Source: Hymenochaete sp. R1 (taxonomy: Eukaryota > Basidiomycota > Agaricomycetes > Hymenochaetales > Hymenochaetaceae). From it: DNA of 64,000 nucleotides. The DNA lies in the NCBI GenBank assembly GCA_019400425.1, contig JAFREE010000017.1, positions 62,001-126,000 of the forward strand. The letters are read 5' to 3'. Both the position numbers and the translations under genes were made by a program. Below are positions 12,399 to 24,712 of this stretch, one piece after another (position 1 is the first letter of the stretch; the number at the start of each line of letters is the position of its first letter). The notes below the pieces were generated by a model, which was given only the letters and a program-made list of their open reading frames with translations, was not told where the DNA came from and ran no database searches.

Positions 12399-14617
12399 CA
12401 GGGCGATGTTTGCCTTTTAGAAACATGATAGGCGGCGCTCATGCTCTACTAGCTCCAAATCTCAAGGGTATTTTTTCATAACTCACGACTGTTTCTCTTC
12501 ATCGGTTTACCCTGTGTTTGGCGCATTGATACCGTCCGACTCGAGCCATCGCATAACAGAGCAAGTCCCTCATAAAAGCGACATCCTGACAAAGTCATCT
12601 ATCCCTTTTGGCCTCGAAGGTATTTACGTGGTCGGCCCGCTCTCGGCACGAATGTAATTTTTTAGAGGTCGTCTTTCGGTTCTTTGCTTGGTAAACACAT
12701 TACTAGTACTCAAGTTATGTGTACAGTTATGTAGCATTACGGTCTCATGTCGTGTTGTTATTAATGCAAGGGCGAGACGACTCGAACAAGGCATTCGCTT
12801 GACCGATTCGTCGTTATGCCAAGCCAGCCCTGAAAACATACGGCCATCCGAAAAAAGGAATTGCACGCGAGTTTGAATCCGATTCAGTTGCATTCGTGTT
12901 ATGAGGTCGAGATCTAAGAAACATCAGACGCTTTGGCTTGGATATCGAACACATGTTTACCATATTGAATCGTCCAATCCCCACTAATCTTGGTACTATG
13001 ACAATCTCTTCAGTGCTGGAATGTGCTTGTTGCCACTTATTTGTGCAAGTCGGTTCCAGCAGTACCAAAATAGAACACAAATTCCCTTTTAGGGACTCGC
13101 CCTGCCGAGTGTTTTACCAATTGTACCTCATCTCATCCATGCAACACGTTCTGACAACACCTCAAAAAAAAGATACAAATGCGTGCAATCAGTCGTACGC
13201 TGTCCTTCGGAGGCCAAGAACTAGAACAGCACAAAAAATACCATAGGTGAGGTCCGCACGGTTCCGAAACCGAGTCAAAGCAAATTTCTTACATAACACA
13301 CGGGCGTAAGCTTTGCTACACGGAGCAACCAAACCCCTCCTCATCTGTTGCTGAGCATTGTTTTATGCGCGCTGAATGCCGTCATTCCAATTCATCCACA
13401 AGCGGCGCTCTGGATGCATTTGAGGGTCTCCCGTAAACCATGCACGATATGAATTGCCGTCGTAATGTGCACCTGCCAGCGGTATCTCATGACAGGAAGA
13501 TTGTTACGATTCATCTTGCGCTCGCACTCGCCCAGAAAGGATGCTATCGCTCGCACAAAACGTATACAAACGAGCCATATTGCTTTCCCGTGGGACCGGG
13601 AAACGGACATGCTCAACTCGCCAACGTCCTCTATTACGATAAGAGTCAGCCACGGGACCGCCCCCGGACTCGTTGTTAAGTATGTCCCTCCCCACGGAAA
13701 GCAAAGCCTTATAAAGGCCTTACTATTTTATATATTAGGAAGGTGTCTCGAGGAAATGACGAAGGTATACACTCACGAAGGCCCGTGGACCCACTTGCTT
13801 CCGAAGGAGTAGGCAAAGTCTGCGACCGTGCGCTGCTTTGAATTGGACCACACTCTCGGAGCTCAGCATCCCTGAATTGCAACGGATTCTGCGCCGAACT
13901 TCCGAGTTGCATGTATGAGCCAAGAGACGCCCTCGACTAAACTCTTTGGTTTCCAATCGAAGCTTACACGACTTATCCTCGACACGATCGTGCGGTGTGA
14001 TTAGTACTCAAAAGGCCTCTCGCGACCATCCCTGCAGTCCTCCATGCGGTGTTCATCTTTGGTCGGGTATACTTACTCTGGCTGACTTGCCTCCGCATAT
14101 TCCATGCTTAAGATTGACCATGTCGTTTCAAAATCACAGGCCTCCTCACTTCTGCCCTGCTTCGCCACCGCAATCTAGCGCCTCCCAAATCAATCAACAC
14201 CTCAAGCACGATTGAAATTTCTCACCTGACGGTGGCCTTCTCAAACACAATCCTCCCTCGGCGTTCCGCGTGGTGTATCTTAGATCTCGGCCCGTATTCA
14301 GCAACTTGCACGCAGCTTCACGGTATGTCCTATTCAGTAACATCGTGCCCTACCTAAGCAAGCCTTATTTAGCGACACACCGTCAGGGGGGCATCTCTAT
14401 TCAGGCGACTTTGTCTCCCATCCTCTTACCTTGTCCCGTACCTCCGCCGACGACGCCGCGTACAACGTCGCTGATACACCCACAGCCATTTGACGATCCT
14501 CCGAGACCGATAGCCTTTTGAGATCGAGCCAATTCAGTGCTACCCCACAGCCGAGTGAAAAGCCGAGTACCTGTCACGAAATAAAGCCCCCAACTCCGCC
14601 GTTACCATCCCCACATC
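12399..14617. other. 2.2-kb intergenic stretch without a supported gene
   Basis: Only short open frames without family motifs or consistent splice chains are present on both strands. The final few hundred bases should contain the promoter of the small Cys-rich gene that begins at 14618. No clear TATA box or repeat was recognised. Confidence 0.5.
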
Positions 14618-15101
14618 ATGTGGTAAGCGACGTCCTAGATTACCGTTGTCCGGAGAATTGAGCATTGACAATTGTCCTTTTTTGCCACGCACGTTGACGG
14701 GGATCTTATGGCCCAATCTTAGCCACCGTATTCTTCGCTACGTTCTGAATCTCCAGTGTGAGCATCGGACGTTTACAGGGGACACAATGATAGATTGTAT
14801 GGACGAGACCTGCGCCAACAGCAGAGTGCATCCTGCTGTCTGTCCCGGATGCACGCATAACCGATGGTATGGGTAAGTGATTACTCCTCCCCTATCAATG
14901 GTTATTGCTAAATTGTCTCTTACGGGTCATATCATGCTTCGATTGACTGGACTTGCCCTTCTTCTTGGCCGGCCTGGTCGGACTATCCTACCATACTGCC
15001 ACATCGTCGACGGCCATCTGACGGATGTTATAATCTCCAGAAAGCCCGAACGAATCATCACTGCGCAGCTCGATCAAAAATGTGGCAACTGTGCTCCGTG
15101 A
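14618..15101 (+). CDS. Small Cys/His-rich protein, 71 residues, possible zinc binder
   Basis: A very small gene hidden by its introns. Inferred exons are 14618-14622 (ATG TG), 14723-14872 and 15041-15101, all with GT-AG borders and joining in phase. The product starts MCHRILRYVLNLQCEHR and ends CGNCAP. Cysteines fall at positions 2, 14, 27, 32, 42, 45, 66 and 69, with His at 3, 16, 38 and 47. The CPGC and CGNC pairs look like metal-binding knuckles. I recall similar uncharacterised Agaricomycete proteins that start MC and carry spaced Cys/His pairs, but I cannot name a domain. There is no signal peptide. Function is unknown; a zinc-stabilised fold is inference. Confidence 0.68.
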
Positions 15102-15370
15102 TGGAGGAGGTTGCACTCAAAACCACCGAACGGATAACGCCAAGGTTGACCGTCGGTCATATGTATTGTTTCCAGTCTTCTAACGCCTTCCAATGTATCT
15201 TGACGAAGCCCTGTACATACTTCCGTTGTGCCACCAATCACTGCAGTTCTTATACGTCCATGAATGTCTTGTTTCCCTATTAGTCTTGATCCCTCACTCA
15301 CACATGTTTCTCGTACGATTGAATGCAAAGCAAATCGTCCTTAACGATTATTCAGACTCCGAAATCTGCA

Positions 15371-18300
15371 TTACACGTCCAGGTCTATATCTCCAAGCAT
15401 GGTGTCGCTAAGCCCCCCGTCTCCAAATTCATCGTCGATGTCCATACGAGATGGATCATCAGCAGCTGGGGCCGCAGCACGTTCCAACTCGCGGTCCAAT
15501 TCTCGTTGCTTTGCTTGCGCCTTCTCAATATCCTCGAGTGTCCAAAGAGAGATTCCCGTCTGGTCTTCCGAATGTGTCTGTGAGATCTGTCGCATGAACA
15601 ACTTCGACAGGACAATTGCCATGTCCGTTGAAAGATTTGCCGCCGTCTCGGTGATGTACTGATTAATCCAACGGGGCAACTTCGCGCGCTTGTCGGCCCG
15701 TGCAAAACGCTAGAAAAATGTACGATTTCAATAAGTCGGTAGGAGGAATTCGAGCCGCTCCACACCTTGTCAGCGAAAACCATGAGCCCCCAGTCCGTTT
15801 TACCTCGTAGAACACGCCCCACGCACTGCGCCGCGTTGCGCATGGCATCGAAGCCGAGAAATTCAGACTCTCGTATCCGATATGCATCCCGCAGGTATTC
15901 AAGACGGGCCTGAGATATCAATCTAGATCAATAAAAAGGGCATGATGCACGTTTGGAGTTCAGCTAGCCTTTAATATCCGACTCTCAGTGTATTGATAGG
16001 GAACGCTGAATGAACGTGTCAGGCCCTTATTTGAAAACACTGGCATCTAAAACGTACCCAAACATAATGACAGCCCGCCCATAGTTATGGTCGAAATCAA
16101 TACCTTCTGACACTTTCCCACGAGCGACTGAAAGAAGTACAGCACCACGGCCGTTATTACATGCCTGAAGTCAACAAGATCAGATAAATGAGAAAAAAAT
16201 GAGTTCATATATTAAAATGGCACACACTCGTCTGTAGTTCTCTAATGCAATGCTCGTCTCATTTGCATCGGGTGTTTCAACAAAGATAAGCTTGTGCTTC
16301 CAAACTTCGTTTAAAATACCCATGTCATTCCACGCCGCAACAATCGATTCCATATATAGATAACTTGGGAAGAAAGCAACGACCCCGTCTGGGACAATTT
16401 TGCTGTATTCGACCAGTATGCTCCCGAAGTTTCGGACAACGGCAGGGTCATTTCGAACTTCGAACCGCGAACTGATGGCTACCTGGTCACTTCCGCGGGT
16501 GATAACCTAGATCAAGTAGTCAGGGTTGGAAACAACAAACTGCAAGATTACTCTCAAAAGACTTGCCAAGGGTAAGAAGGAGTTACGCGTAAGAGTCATA
16601 GCGTAAGTCTCCTGTACCACCGGGGTGAACTGAAGCATCTTCGGATACATATCCAAGGGCGAAATAGTACCAGAGGTGATGACGACGCTGCTAAATCGGT
16701 CGAAAACAGGAGCAATTGCAAGGGAAGGATCAAGACAGCTGCAATTTGGATTGGTTTAGATGATATAATTGACGCATTTTGAAAAACGAACACAAAGTGG
16801 AAAATGGGATTAGGCACAGTAGCATTGTCGGTCTCAAATGGTTCGAGGATCAAAAGGAAGCCTGTCATTGAGTGAGAGGACGTATAGTGTACAGTATATA
16901 CGGCATTCACCTTTTTCGTACGTCGCGACTAGGGTTGCGAAATTTGCGACTTTTTGTAAAGCGGAATATTCATCGATATTCGTTAGTTCCAACGTCTTCA
17001 CGAGGGATTGCAACCTCTCGGCGCAGAACCTAGGATACACGATGTTCATTACGAGGCCCGTCATTTGAGAAGAAATCAACATACCGTAAAGGCCGTCTCT
17101 CAATAAACGTGATATCCTTGAGGTGCTGAAGAAACGAAAGTGGAGTCTCCGCCACAACATGCAACACCCGCATTCTGGTTTTCAAATACTCTACGAAACG
17201 CTTCAAGAATGCAACAAAATGCTCTGCCTTTCGGATGTTGCCAGGGATGGCCTCTTTCAGGAGGTCATCCGGCAGAACTATTGCACAAAATGAAATTGAG
17301 TGGTGATAGCCGGAGGAAATGGGTGAATCAACGAACGAACCCGGGTTAGCCATAACGACATCTTCTTCTCGGGCTTCGTCTGCTTCTTGAAGGCCTTCAA
17401 CAAGCTTTGAATATTCATCCTGAAGTCGGGCAGCATCAGTGATCTTGATTCTGGATGGTCTTTTCAGTGAAGTTGCAAGTTAATGGAATGGCTAGCGCAC
17501 TCTTCAATCTTGTCTCCTAGCCTATTTACACTTCTCGCCGCTGAGTCTAGCATTGGTCGTGTGAGGTCAATGCTCAGTGATTCAATACAAACGTTATCTG
17601 ATGGAGCCAAGTATTCAACATACAGAACTGAAACGCTTATAGATGCCGTCACATACCAATATTATGTGCTTCGTCAAACACAACTATAGCGTCCTTTGAG
17701 AGATCCTTTGACACCTGGTCCGCGACTTTCGGGTCAAGCAGATACCAGAAAGAGTAAATTACGACATCCACAAAAGCCATCTGATTCGGATCAGTCCATG
17801 CCTATTATAAATGGTAGAAGCGGAACTAACCATCCTTCGTATCGTGAAATACGGGCAGACACCCTTTTCCCTGCCATATTGAAGCACGTCTGATAGCGTG
17901 TGGATTCCTGGCGGGATCAAATTTCCCGGCTCCAAGAGACCTAATTCCTGGCGCAAAATGTCCATGAATAGCACTACGGATGAAGACCATTGTAAAAACA
18001 AACGTCGTGGAACGAGCAAGTCGGAATGGACCCCGGATCCCGCCGAGACTTCTCCATGGTAGAAGAGCTAGTCAAGTCTCGACATCGGGCATCCACAACA
18101 GTCCCTTTTTTCTCCTTCGACACCTACTTGGGATGTTACTAATGAGCACCAAGCACATGGAAGGTACGGTATGCTTAATAAATATGTCCGTGTAACTCAC
18201 CTCAGGATGAAGGCATAGGTTTTTCCGGCTCGTCAGTCCCAGCCCGGTGAAGTTGCACTCCTTCTCTTTCTCCTCCTTGGTCCCGGCATGCTGAATTCGG

Positions 18301-18803
18301 TACTCCATAAGTCTCTTTAATTCTGCGAGCGCCTTCTCGATCTCGGGTACGGTACGAGAGCAATACACTAATTTTCTTTTTGTTGGGTAGAACTGATCAA
18401 GATATCAGCTCCGAATGCGACCAACACCCGGATAGATGGTGACCTGTTGGTACGATACAATCAAAGACAGCAGAGACACGGTCTTGCCTGTCCCGGACGG
18501 CATTTCGAGTACACAATGTCCCTGAGCGAAGCTCGTCAGTATGATTTAAGCTAGGCCGCAGAAAAGAAGTCTCACCGACGCATCAAGCGTGCGCTTGAGG
18601 TCACACATGTACTGGTATTGCTCTGAGATACATTCGAAGGTGGACTCAGCACCAGTTACTTAATGAGTGACATGACCGCAAAAGCACCTGGATAGATACG
18701 GTCATAAGGGAAGATTATCTTGTAGCGAAATCAGTCTCTGCGCTGCTTAAACTTTAACTATGAGAAAATTGCGCACTGGTAAGTCGTCGATGTGAAACTT
18801 CAT
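15371..18803 (-). CDS. RAD3: XPD/Rad3 DNA helicase of TFIIH
   Basis: 5'-3' iron-sulfur DNA helicase of TFIIH, needed for nucleotide excision repair and present in the transcription initiation complex. The gene is broken by many introns. The N-terminus reads MKFHIDDLP, then IFPYDRIYP and [15 protein letters not shown]. Walker A is [19 protein letters not shown] near 18480-18535. The Fe-S region begins at [17 protein letters not shown] (about 18200-18250), and the exon downstream includes REKGVCPYF. The DEAH box is VVFDEAHNI (17671-17695). The C-terminal helicase motif VI is [20 protein letters not shown] near 15790-15850, followed by [16 protein letters not shown] and an acidic tail ending IDLDV. 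The start was chosen from family similarity. Individual exon borders were not all resolved. Confidence 0.95.
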
Positions 18804-19370
18804 GGAAGTGAAAGGGAAGGGGAAGACACGGCTTGGTCGAGCGAACGCGCCTGATTTACGTAACGCGTCGCGACGACGCGCTGGAGCTGGAGCTTCTCAG
18901 CTTGTGGACCAATGTAGATGGTCTAAACCCACTCTACTCGCTAGTACTGCTTTTTCATTGACCTGCTTCCTCCATCAATCAAACTTGTACATCTCAAGAA
19001 AATTTCGGTGGAAGTCGCTCGACTCCAGAGGATTTTTAACGCCCCGTTGTCATGCAATGGTACGACTCGAGTTCCAGCTTATGTCTCATGAAAGGATTGG
19101 CTCTGGCTTCAGCACTTTGGCTTATCCTACACGCGAAAGCGTCCTCTAATAGATGGTGAATGTCTTTAATCAGGGTCGACAAATGATCTATACTTTAAAG
19201 AGGTCTATTCGTATGTGATTCTATCTATACCGCAGGAGTACTGTGATGTCATGGAGCTAGATCAGGGATCATTGTCCTAACCAAGAACCACAACGATTTC
19301 ACGGATCAAAGTTTTAAAAAAACTTGGAATCGAAAGGAATGGTATCGTTCGAGGTTCACCACTTCTTTAT
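18804..19370. promoter_or_regulatory. Upstream region of RAD3
   Basis: Intergenic DNA directly upstream of the minus-strand RAD3 start. No coding frame with family features was seen. It presumably contains the RAD3 promoter, though no TATA box was identified. Confidence 0.4.
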
Positions 19371-19389
19371 TCCCACTAACTACTCACCC

Positions 19390-19774
19390 AAGATGCCAGT
19401 TGATATCTTTGTTGATTTGAACGAGATGTTTAATTTGGAAAGGAGTTTGGATTCGTAAACGCCATCTTCCGCGAGCAGAAGGGTAACATCAGTAAGTTTC
19501 TCACGTTTACCCCCTCCTTAAAATTTCCTCGTCATGTTTGCAATAAATTGAACCAACCTCTTTGTATGTGGTTGGTGGAAAACAGGACCAGCTTAGCTGC
19601 TTGGTGATCGGCCCTCATGAATACCTATCGACAAGCGAAAAACTTCTCTTCAAAGTACAGGGATGTTACTTTTCGCCAAAAACACCCAATGACTCGGAGA
19701 TGCACAGTGTTGTCTATGCAGTTGTCGAGCCGTTCCAGGCTCCTATCATTGATCGCATCCTCGTAGTGTTCTAA
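19390..19774 (+). pseudogene. BTB/POZ-domain-like gene fragment, apparently broken
   Basis: Two neighbouring stretches resemble the second half of fungal BTB/POZ domains. The first (about 19441-19491) reads EFGFVNAIFREQKGNI. The second (about 19586-19774) ends with YFSPKTPNDSEMHSVVYAVV and FQAPIIDRI, close to the remembered pattern of a Tyr-Ala-hydrophobic-Lys-Tyr helix after an acidic-Met-His stretch. A GTAAGT donor and an AACAG acceptor lie between them, but joining them breaks the reading phase, and I could not find an intact N-terminal half. It therefore looks like a decayed remnant. An unresolved real gene with another exon arrangement is possible. Confidence 0.35.
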
Positions 19775-19859
19775 ATTGTCTAGAAAATGGAACACAGGAC
19801 GCTGGTGGATGCGCCAAAGCAAGAAAATGGTTCTTTGGACTCTTCCGTCTAGGTGCTTT

Positions 19860-20040
19860 CCGTTTTACTTATACCACAAACTTGAGGTAAACCTCGATAC
19901 ACCACACGTACTCAAATTCTGCTTATGACACGATTTCCGATCTAGGTCGCTGACACGTTGACTCTTTCCCAGTGGTCTCCAGTCAGCAGAAGTTGATGAC
20001 TCAACCCAGGAACGCGCCCAAACCCTATACTTGATCTCGT
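19860..20040 (+). promoter_or_regulatory. Conserved upstream block of monooxygenase copy 1
   Basis: This block recurs upstream of copies 1-4. Here it includes TACCACAAACTTGAGG, GATTTCCGATCTAGGTCGCT, an ACACGTTGACTC segment, AGTCAGCAGAAGTTGA and AACGCGCCCAAACC. The equivalent words upstream of copies 2 and 3 appear in the same order. A TATAAAAG box follows at 20098-20105, about 60 nt before the ATG. The repeated order shows that the duplicated unit carried its promoter; the binding factor is unknown. Confidence 0.7.
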
Positions 20041-20163
20041 CTTACTTAACGACGGAACCCGTGCTCAACTGAGGTCCTTTCTGGCTCTGACCGTGTGTAT
20101 AAAAGGCTGTTACATTGGCGAAATTTTCTTAAGATAACCACTATTGTTTTACCCTTGAAAGCG

Positions 20164-21787
20164 ATGACGACGAACAACGCGCAAGAATGTTCCAGATTGA
20201 AAGACTTCAGAGTTGCCATCATTGGCGGCGGTATGGTTGGCATCGTGGCGGCTATCGGGCTCAGCCGCGCCGGTTTCAGTGTCGATCTCTACGAAGCAAG
20301 AGTGAGTTGCGGCATCTTCACTCTGTTTTGAGCTGGTTTGAAATTTATGATAATGGAGTCTCGTTTCGGCGAGATTGGAGCCGGAATTGGCCTAGGTATG
20401 TTTAAGATTTCCCGTCCTGTAATGCAGAGCCTTATTTGTGCCCTTATAAGGTCCAAATGCGATTCGCGCTCTTAAAGAAATGGGTATACTAGACCCCATC
20501 CTAGAAAGTATCAAACCTCAAGTGCCAATACCCCAAGCCTTCCGCATCGTTCTCGGACATGGAGACCATGAGGTCATCTACAGCGTAAGCTATGTCTCTT
20601 TCTCGGATATTCCCCACCGTACCCATTTCCTTGTTCAACGCAGAACGAGGCTCATCCGGAGAACGCAGCCATCACACTCCAGAGATCTACTTTTCTTGAA
20701 GCATTAATCCCCCTCGTTGATCCCACGAGGACTCATTTCAACAAACGCTGTACATGGGTCCGATCCAACACTGATACTGGTGACGCGACGGTTGTCTTTG
20801 CCGACGGGACCGAAATACAAGCCGATCTGGTTGTGGGGGCGGATGGTATTCATTCAATAGTCAGGTCGCATGTTATCGACGGTGATGAGGCGCCAAGAAA
20901 CCGAGATGGATCAATTAAAGCGACCAGAGTCGTAAACACTAATACGCTCGCATATCGTGCATTGATACCTGTTGAAGACCTAAAGAGAGCAGGAATTCGC
21001 ATGGATCTTACAGAAAGCCTTTTCAACTTTTGTGGTCGCGACAAGGTGAGATGATTTTTGATACCAAATCCAAAATTCTAGTGCTCATCTCTGCGGTTGA
21101 AGCATATCATTACCGTTCCACTCAAGAATAAGACAATTGTAAGATTAGGCGTTCGGTGGAATGACTGCTTATTTACCTTCTGTGTTGTTCAAGGTAAACG
21201 TAACTGCTGTCACTTGCGACCGCTCTGTCAAGTGGGGGGAACGCCCTCTTCCAGTCAGTCAACCATGGGTTACCCAACACTCAACAGAAGAGTTGCTATC
21301 AGCATTCTCAGATTTTGGTTCGGACGCAAAAATCTTACTGTCTTGTCTCCCCAGTGCAACTGCTTGGTCGGTCCATGTTGTGGCACCTTCCTTGAACTGT
21401 TACGTCAGAGGACGAGTGGCTTTGGTCGGTGATGCAGCGCATGCGATGCTTCCTCATCTCGGAGCAGGCGCTGGCCAGGGAATTGAGGATTGTTTCGCTC
21501 TCATTCGACTCATTTCCAATCCAAAAACACGAAATGACAACGTCGGGCAGGTTCTCCAAGCATACGACGCGATACGCCGGCCCCATGCTCAGATGGTTTT
21601 TGAGAAGTCTATCCTCGTGGGAGATATTTATGAAGGCTCTGGCCCGAGTGGGTTCACTAAAGAGGGGCTGGTCACTGACTTTCAGAGCATCTGGTCAGAT
21701 AATCGGGAGAAAGTTTGGAAACATGACTTGACTACCGATGTGAATGCCGCTGTATCTCAGCTTGTACAAGATGGTACTTTTCTGTAG
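20164..21787 (+). CDS. FAD-dependent aromatic monooxygenase, array copy 1
   Basis: Class A flavoprotein hydroxylase resembling salicylate 1-hydroxylase, which uses NAD(P)H and O2 to hydroxylate an aromatic ring. Six exons were inferred, with introns at the same places as in the other copies; about 440 residues. The dinucleotide-binding motif is VAIIGGGMVGIVAAIGLSRAG near residue 17. Exon 2 gives RFGEIGAGIGLG followed by PNAIRALKEMG. The DG motif is VVGADGIHSIVRS and the GD motif is GRVALVGDAAHAMLPHLG, continuing AGAGQGIED, which contacts FAD. The last intron uses an AAG acceptor in front of VNVTAVTCDR. All motifs are intact and the C-terminus reads DGTFL, against DGVFQ in copies 3 and 5. The substrate cannot be read from sequence. 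Confidence 0.9.
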
Positions 21788-22089
21788 ATTAGGATTTATC
21801 GTTGCTCCTAAGTGGCACCGCATTGAAGCATTTCCTGCTTATTTGTATGTCGTGCACAATAATTTCAGTTGCCTGCTTTGTCAGGTATCGCACATGAAAT
21901 CTATTCAACACCCTGACTGGAAGCACATCTTCCTCTACTTAAAGCGTTTGGTCACAGATCGATTTACATTGTTCCCGCGTTTCGTTGACTTTTGACAATT
22001 GAAAAGAAACTGACGCGCGCGCGGAAAAGCAAAGACCGTTCCGAAAGCGGGAGCGCGATCATCCTGCACTGGCTCCGCACACAATCCCT

Positions 22090-22260
22090 CTTTCTTACCA
22101 CGAACTTGATCGTACATCTTGAGGCAACCAGACGTGTTTACATTCTCCAGATGAGTCGGATTCCGGTCTGTATCGCTGCCACGTCGACCCTGCCGGGCTT
22201 GAGTCAGCGGAAATTGGAGAACTGGACACGGGATCGCGCCAAAGCTTGAACCTATTCTAC
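22090..22260 (+). promoter_or_regulatory. Conserved upstream block of monooxygenase copy 2
   Basis: It contains TACCACGAACTTGATCGTA, TCGCTGCCACGTCGACCCTG, CTTGAGTCAGCGGAAATTGG and GATCGCGCCAAAGC, in the same order as the block before copy 1. A TATATAAAG box lies at 22334-22342, about 77 nt before the start codon. Confidence 0.7.
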
Positions 22261-22410
22261 ATGACGATTCGGGGATTTTCACACCGTAAACTAATCCTAT
22301 GCCAAACCCAGCTCCCTTCTGATCCCGGCTGCATATATAAAGGGAATTTGCATTGGTGATTCATTCATAAAGACATTCACTGTCGATTCACCTTTCTGGA
22401 AACGGCAACA

Positions 22411-24033
22411 ATGAACTCATCTCAAAAACATTCTGAACTGAAAGACTTCAATGTTGCTGTTATCGGCGGCGGTATGGTTGGCCTCGTTGCGGCTATCGGA
22501 CTCGGTCGCGCGGGTCTCAATGTAGACCTGTACGAGTCGAGAGTGAGCATTTCATTTATGCTTTGTTCCAGTCTATGCTGATAGCCAAGCGGCTGAAGTC
22601 TCACTTTGGTGAGGTGGGAGTCGGTGTTGGTATTGGTATGTGTAGGATTCTGTTCCCTTGTTATTCAGAGTCTCATTTAAATCCCATATTATAAGGTCCA
22701 AATGCGCTGCGGATTCTTCGAGAAATGGGACTTTTGGATGCTATTCTTGAAAGTATAAAACCCCAAGTTCCCGTAGCCCAAGCTTTCCGCTTCGTTTTCG
22801 GACAGGATAATCACGAACTGATTTTCAAGGTAAGTTCCCGTGCGCCCCACTCGCCTTGTAAGATATGCTTCTTACATATTTGTTACTTCTAGAATGAGGC
22901 GCAACCAGAGCACGCTTCTGTTGCACTCCATAGGGCCACCTTTATTGACGCACTCGCACCTCTCGTTGATCCATCGAAGACACACTTCAATAAACACTGT
23001 GTGTCGATCCGTCAGAGTACCGATTCTAGTCCCTTAGCAATCACCTTTGCCGATGAGACTGAAACGCAGGCCGACGTGGTCATCGGCGCAGATGGTATCC
23101 ATTCTGTCGTTAGGTCACATGTTGTGGAAGGAGAAGTATCAAGGAACGAGGATGATTTCCATAAGACAGTCCGGGCTGCCTTCACCAATACACTTGTGTA
23201 TCGCGGATTGATATCAGTCGATGTTCTGAAAAAGGCAGGTTTAAAAACGGACCTTACTGAATGGCCGATGAGCTTTTGTGGCCATGACAAGGTGAGTGCC
23301 AATTTCCGCTATCGTATTCAATGACCCAACGATCATTTTCATGACCAAAGCATATCATTACTATTCCGCTTAAGAATAAAACAATCGTGAGGCGACTTAT
23401 CCTGAATCAGCTGGATACTCACTCTCCTTGTTTCCGAAGATAAACGTGGGCGCTTTCACATGCAACCGCACCCTTAAGTGGGGAGAACGACCGCTTCCTC
23501 CTGGTCAGCCCTGGGTCACTCAGCACTCAGCAGAGGAACTATCGACTTTGTACTCGGAATTCGGTCCAGACGCGAAAATCTTGCTCTCATGTCTTCCTCG
23601 TCCCAGTGCTTGGTCGATTCACGCAGTGTCACCTTCTTTAGAATCTTTTGTTAGAGGCCGAGTGGCTTTGGTTGGTGATGCAGCGCATGCAATGCTTCCA
23701 CATCTCGGAGCAGGCGCTGGCCAAGGCATCGAGGATGTTTTTGCCCTCGCGAAGCTCCTTTCCAATCCGCGAACGCGACATGACAACGTCGAGCAGGTTC
23801 TCTGAGCATACGACGCGATACGCCGGCCCCATGCTCAGATAGTTTCAGAGAAGTCTAACCTCGCAGGAGACATCTATGAAGGCTATGGTCCGAGTGGGTT
23901 CACCAAGGAAGGCTTAGCCGTTGACTTGCGGGACCTTTGGTTGAATCATTGGGAGAAAATCTGGAAACACGATTTGTCCGCTGATGTGGATGCTGCTGTT
24001 TCTCAGCTCGTACAAGATAGAGTTTTTCAGTAG
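22411..24033 (+). pseudogene. FAD-dependent monooxygenase, array copy 2, with in-frame stop
   Basis: Same six-exon gene as its neighbours, starting MNSSQKHSELKDFNVAVIGG. The DG motif (VIGADGIHSVVRS) and GD motif (GRVALVGDAAHAMLPHLG) are intact. At 23803-23805 the frame meets TGA where copies 1 and 3 have CAA and copies 4 and 5 have CGT. The frame then stays open for 75 more codons, matching the paralogues, to a TAG at 24031-24033. Thus only one stop separates it from a full-length gene. The FAD region also differs: SHFGEVGVGVGIG in place of the R-F-G-E-x-G-A-G seen in its sisters. It is probably a young pseudogene or makes a protein truncated by about 75 residues; readthrough or a sequencing error are alternatives. 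Confidence 0.8.
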
Positions 24034-24415
24034 ACTAAGATTCAACATTATACACAATGTCAGATAACTTGCAATGTAGAGTATCCTGCCTATATCTTGT
24101 GTACAAGCATACCAAAATCTGATTCTCCCTCTCCTCAAGTTGGTATACTAAGTCATGAGATGAGGGGTACAAGCAAACTTAAGGTCATCTATACCTGGCT
24201 TAGGCTGCTTTTGATCAATGCCAATGAGCGTGCGCACGGCTACTAAAGTTGTTGTCGTTAGAGTCGATTCGAAAAGGTGCCAGTGCTGGTAGTAAGGGAA
24301 AGGGAAAGGCAAAGCCACTCAAGAATCCAATTAGTCATCCAAGCTCCTTACGCAATATCAATGCGGTTTGTGACGCGCTTGGTGGTGCCTCAGACCGGCG
24401 GGTTTTTTTCTTACC

Positions 24416-24575
24416 ACGATCTTGATCGTGAACCTTAAGGCAATCCAACCCATTTACGCTCTATTAATGACATGGTTTCCGTCTTATGTCGCTGCCACGT
24501 CGTTTCACCCGGACTTGAGTCAGCAGATGATCGTGACCTGACCATAGGAATGCGCCCAAACATCAGCTAGGCCCT
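24416..24575 (+). promoter_or_regulatory. Conserved upstream block of monooxygenase copy 3
   Basis: It contains ACGATCTTGATCGTGAACC (which includes a CGATCTTGATCG inverted repeat), TCGCTGCCACGTCG, CTTGAGTCAGCAGATGA and AATGCGCCCAAAC. Order and spacing follow the blocks before copies 1 and 2. A TATATAAAG box lies at 24633-24641, about 72 nt before the ATG. Confidence 0.7.
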
Positions 24576-24712
24576 CGCAACGCGAAGCGATTCTGCGCAC
24601 AGCTGAGGACCTTTCAACTGGCTCTAGGTGGATATATAAAGAAAGGCTGTAGCGTTAGTGATTTGGACACTCAAGATCACTTATATTGATTCACTCTGCG
24701 AAAGCGACGAAG

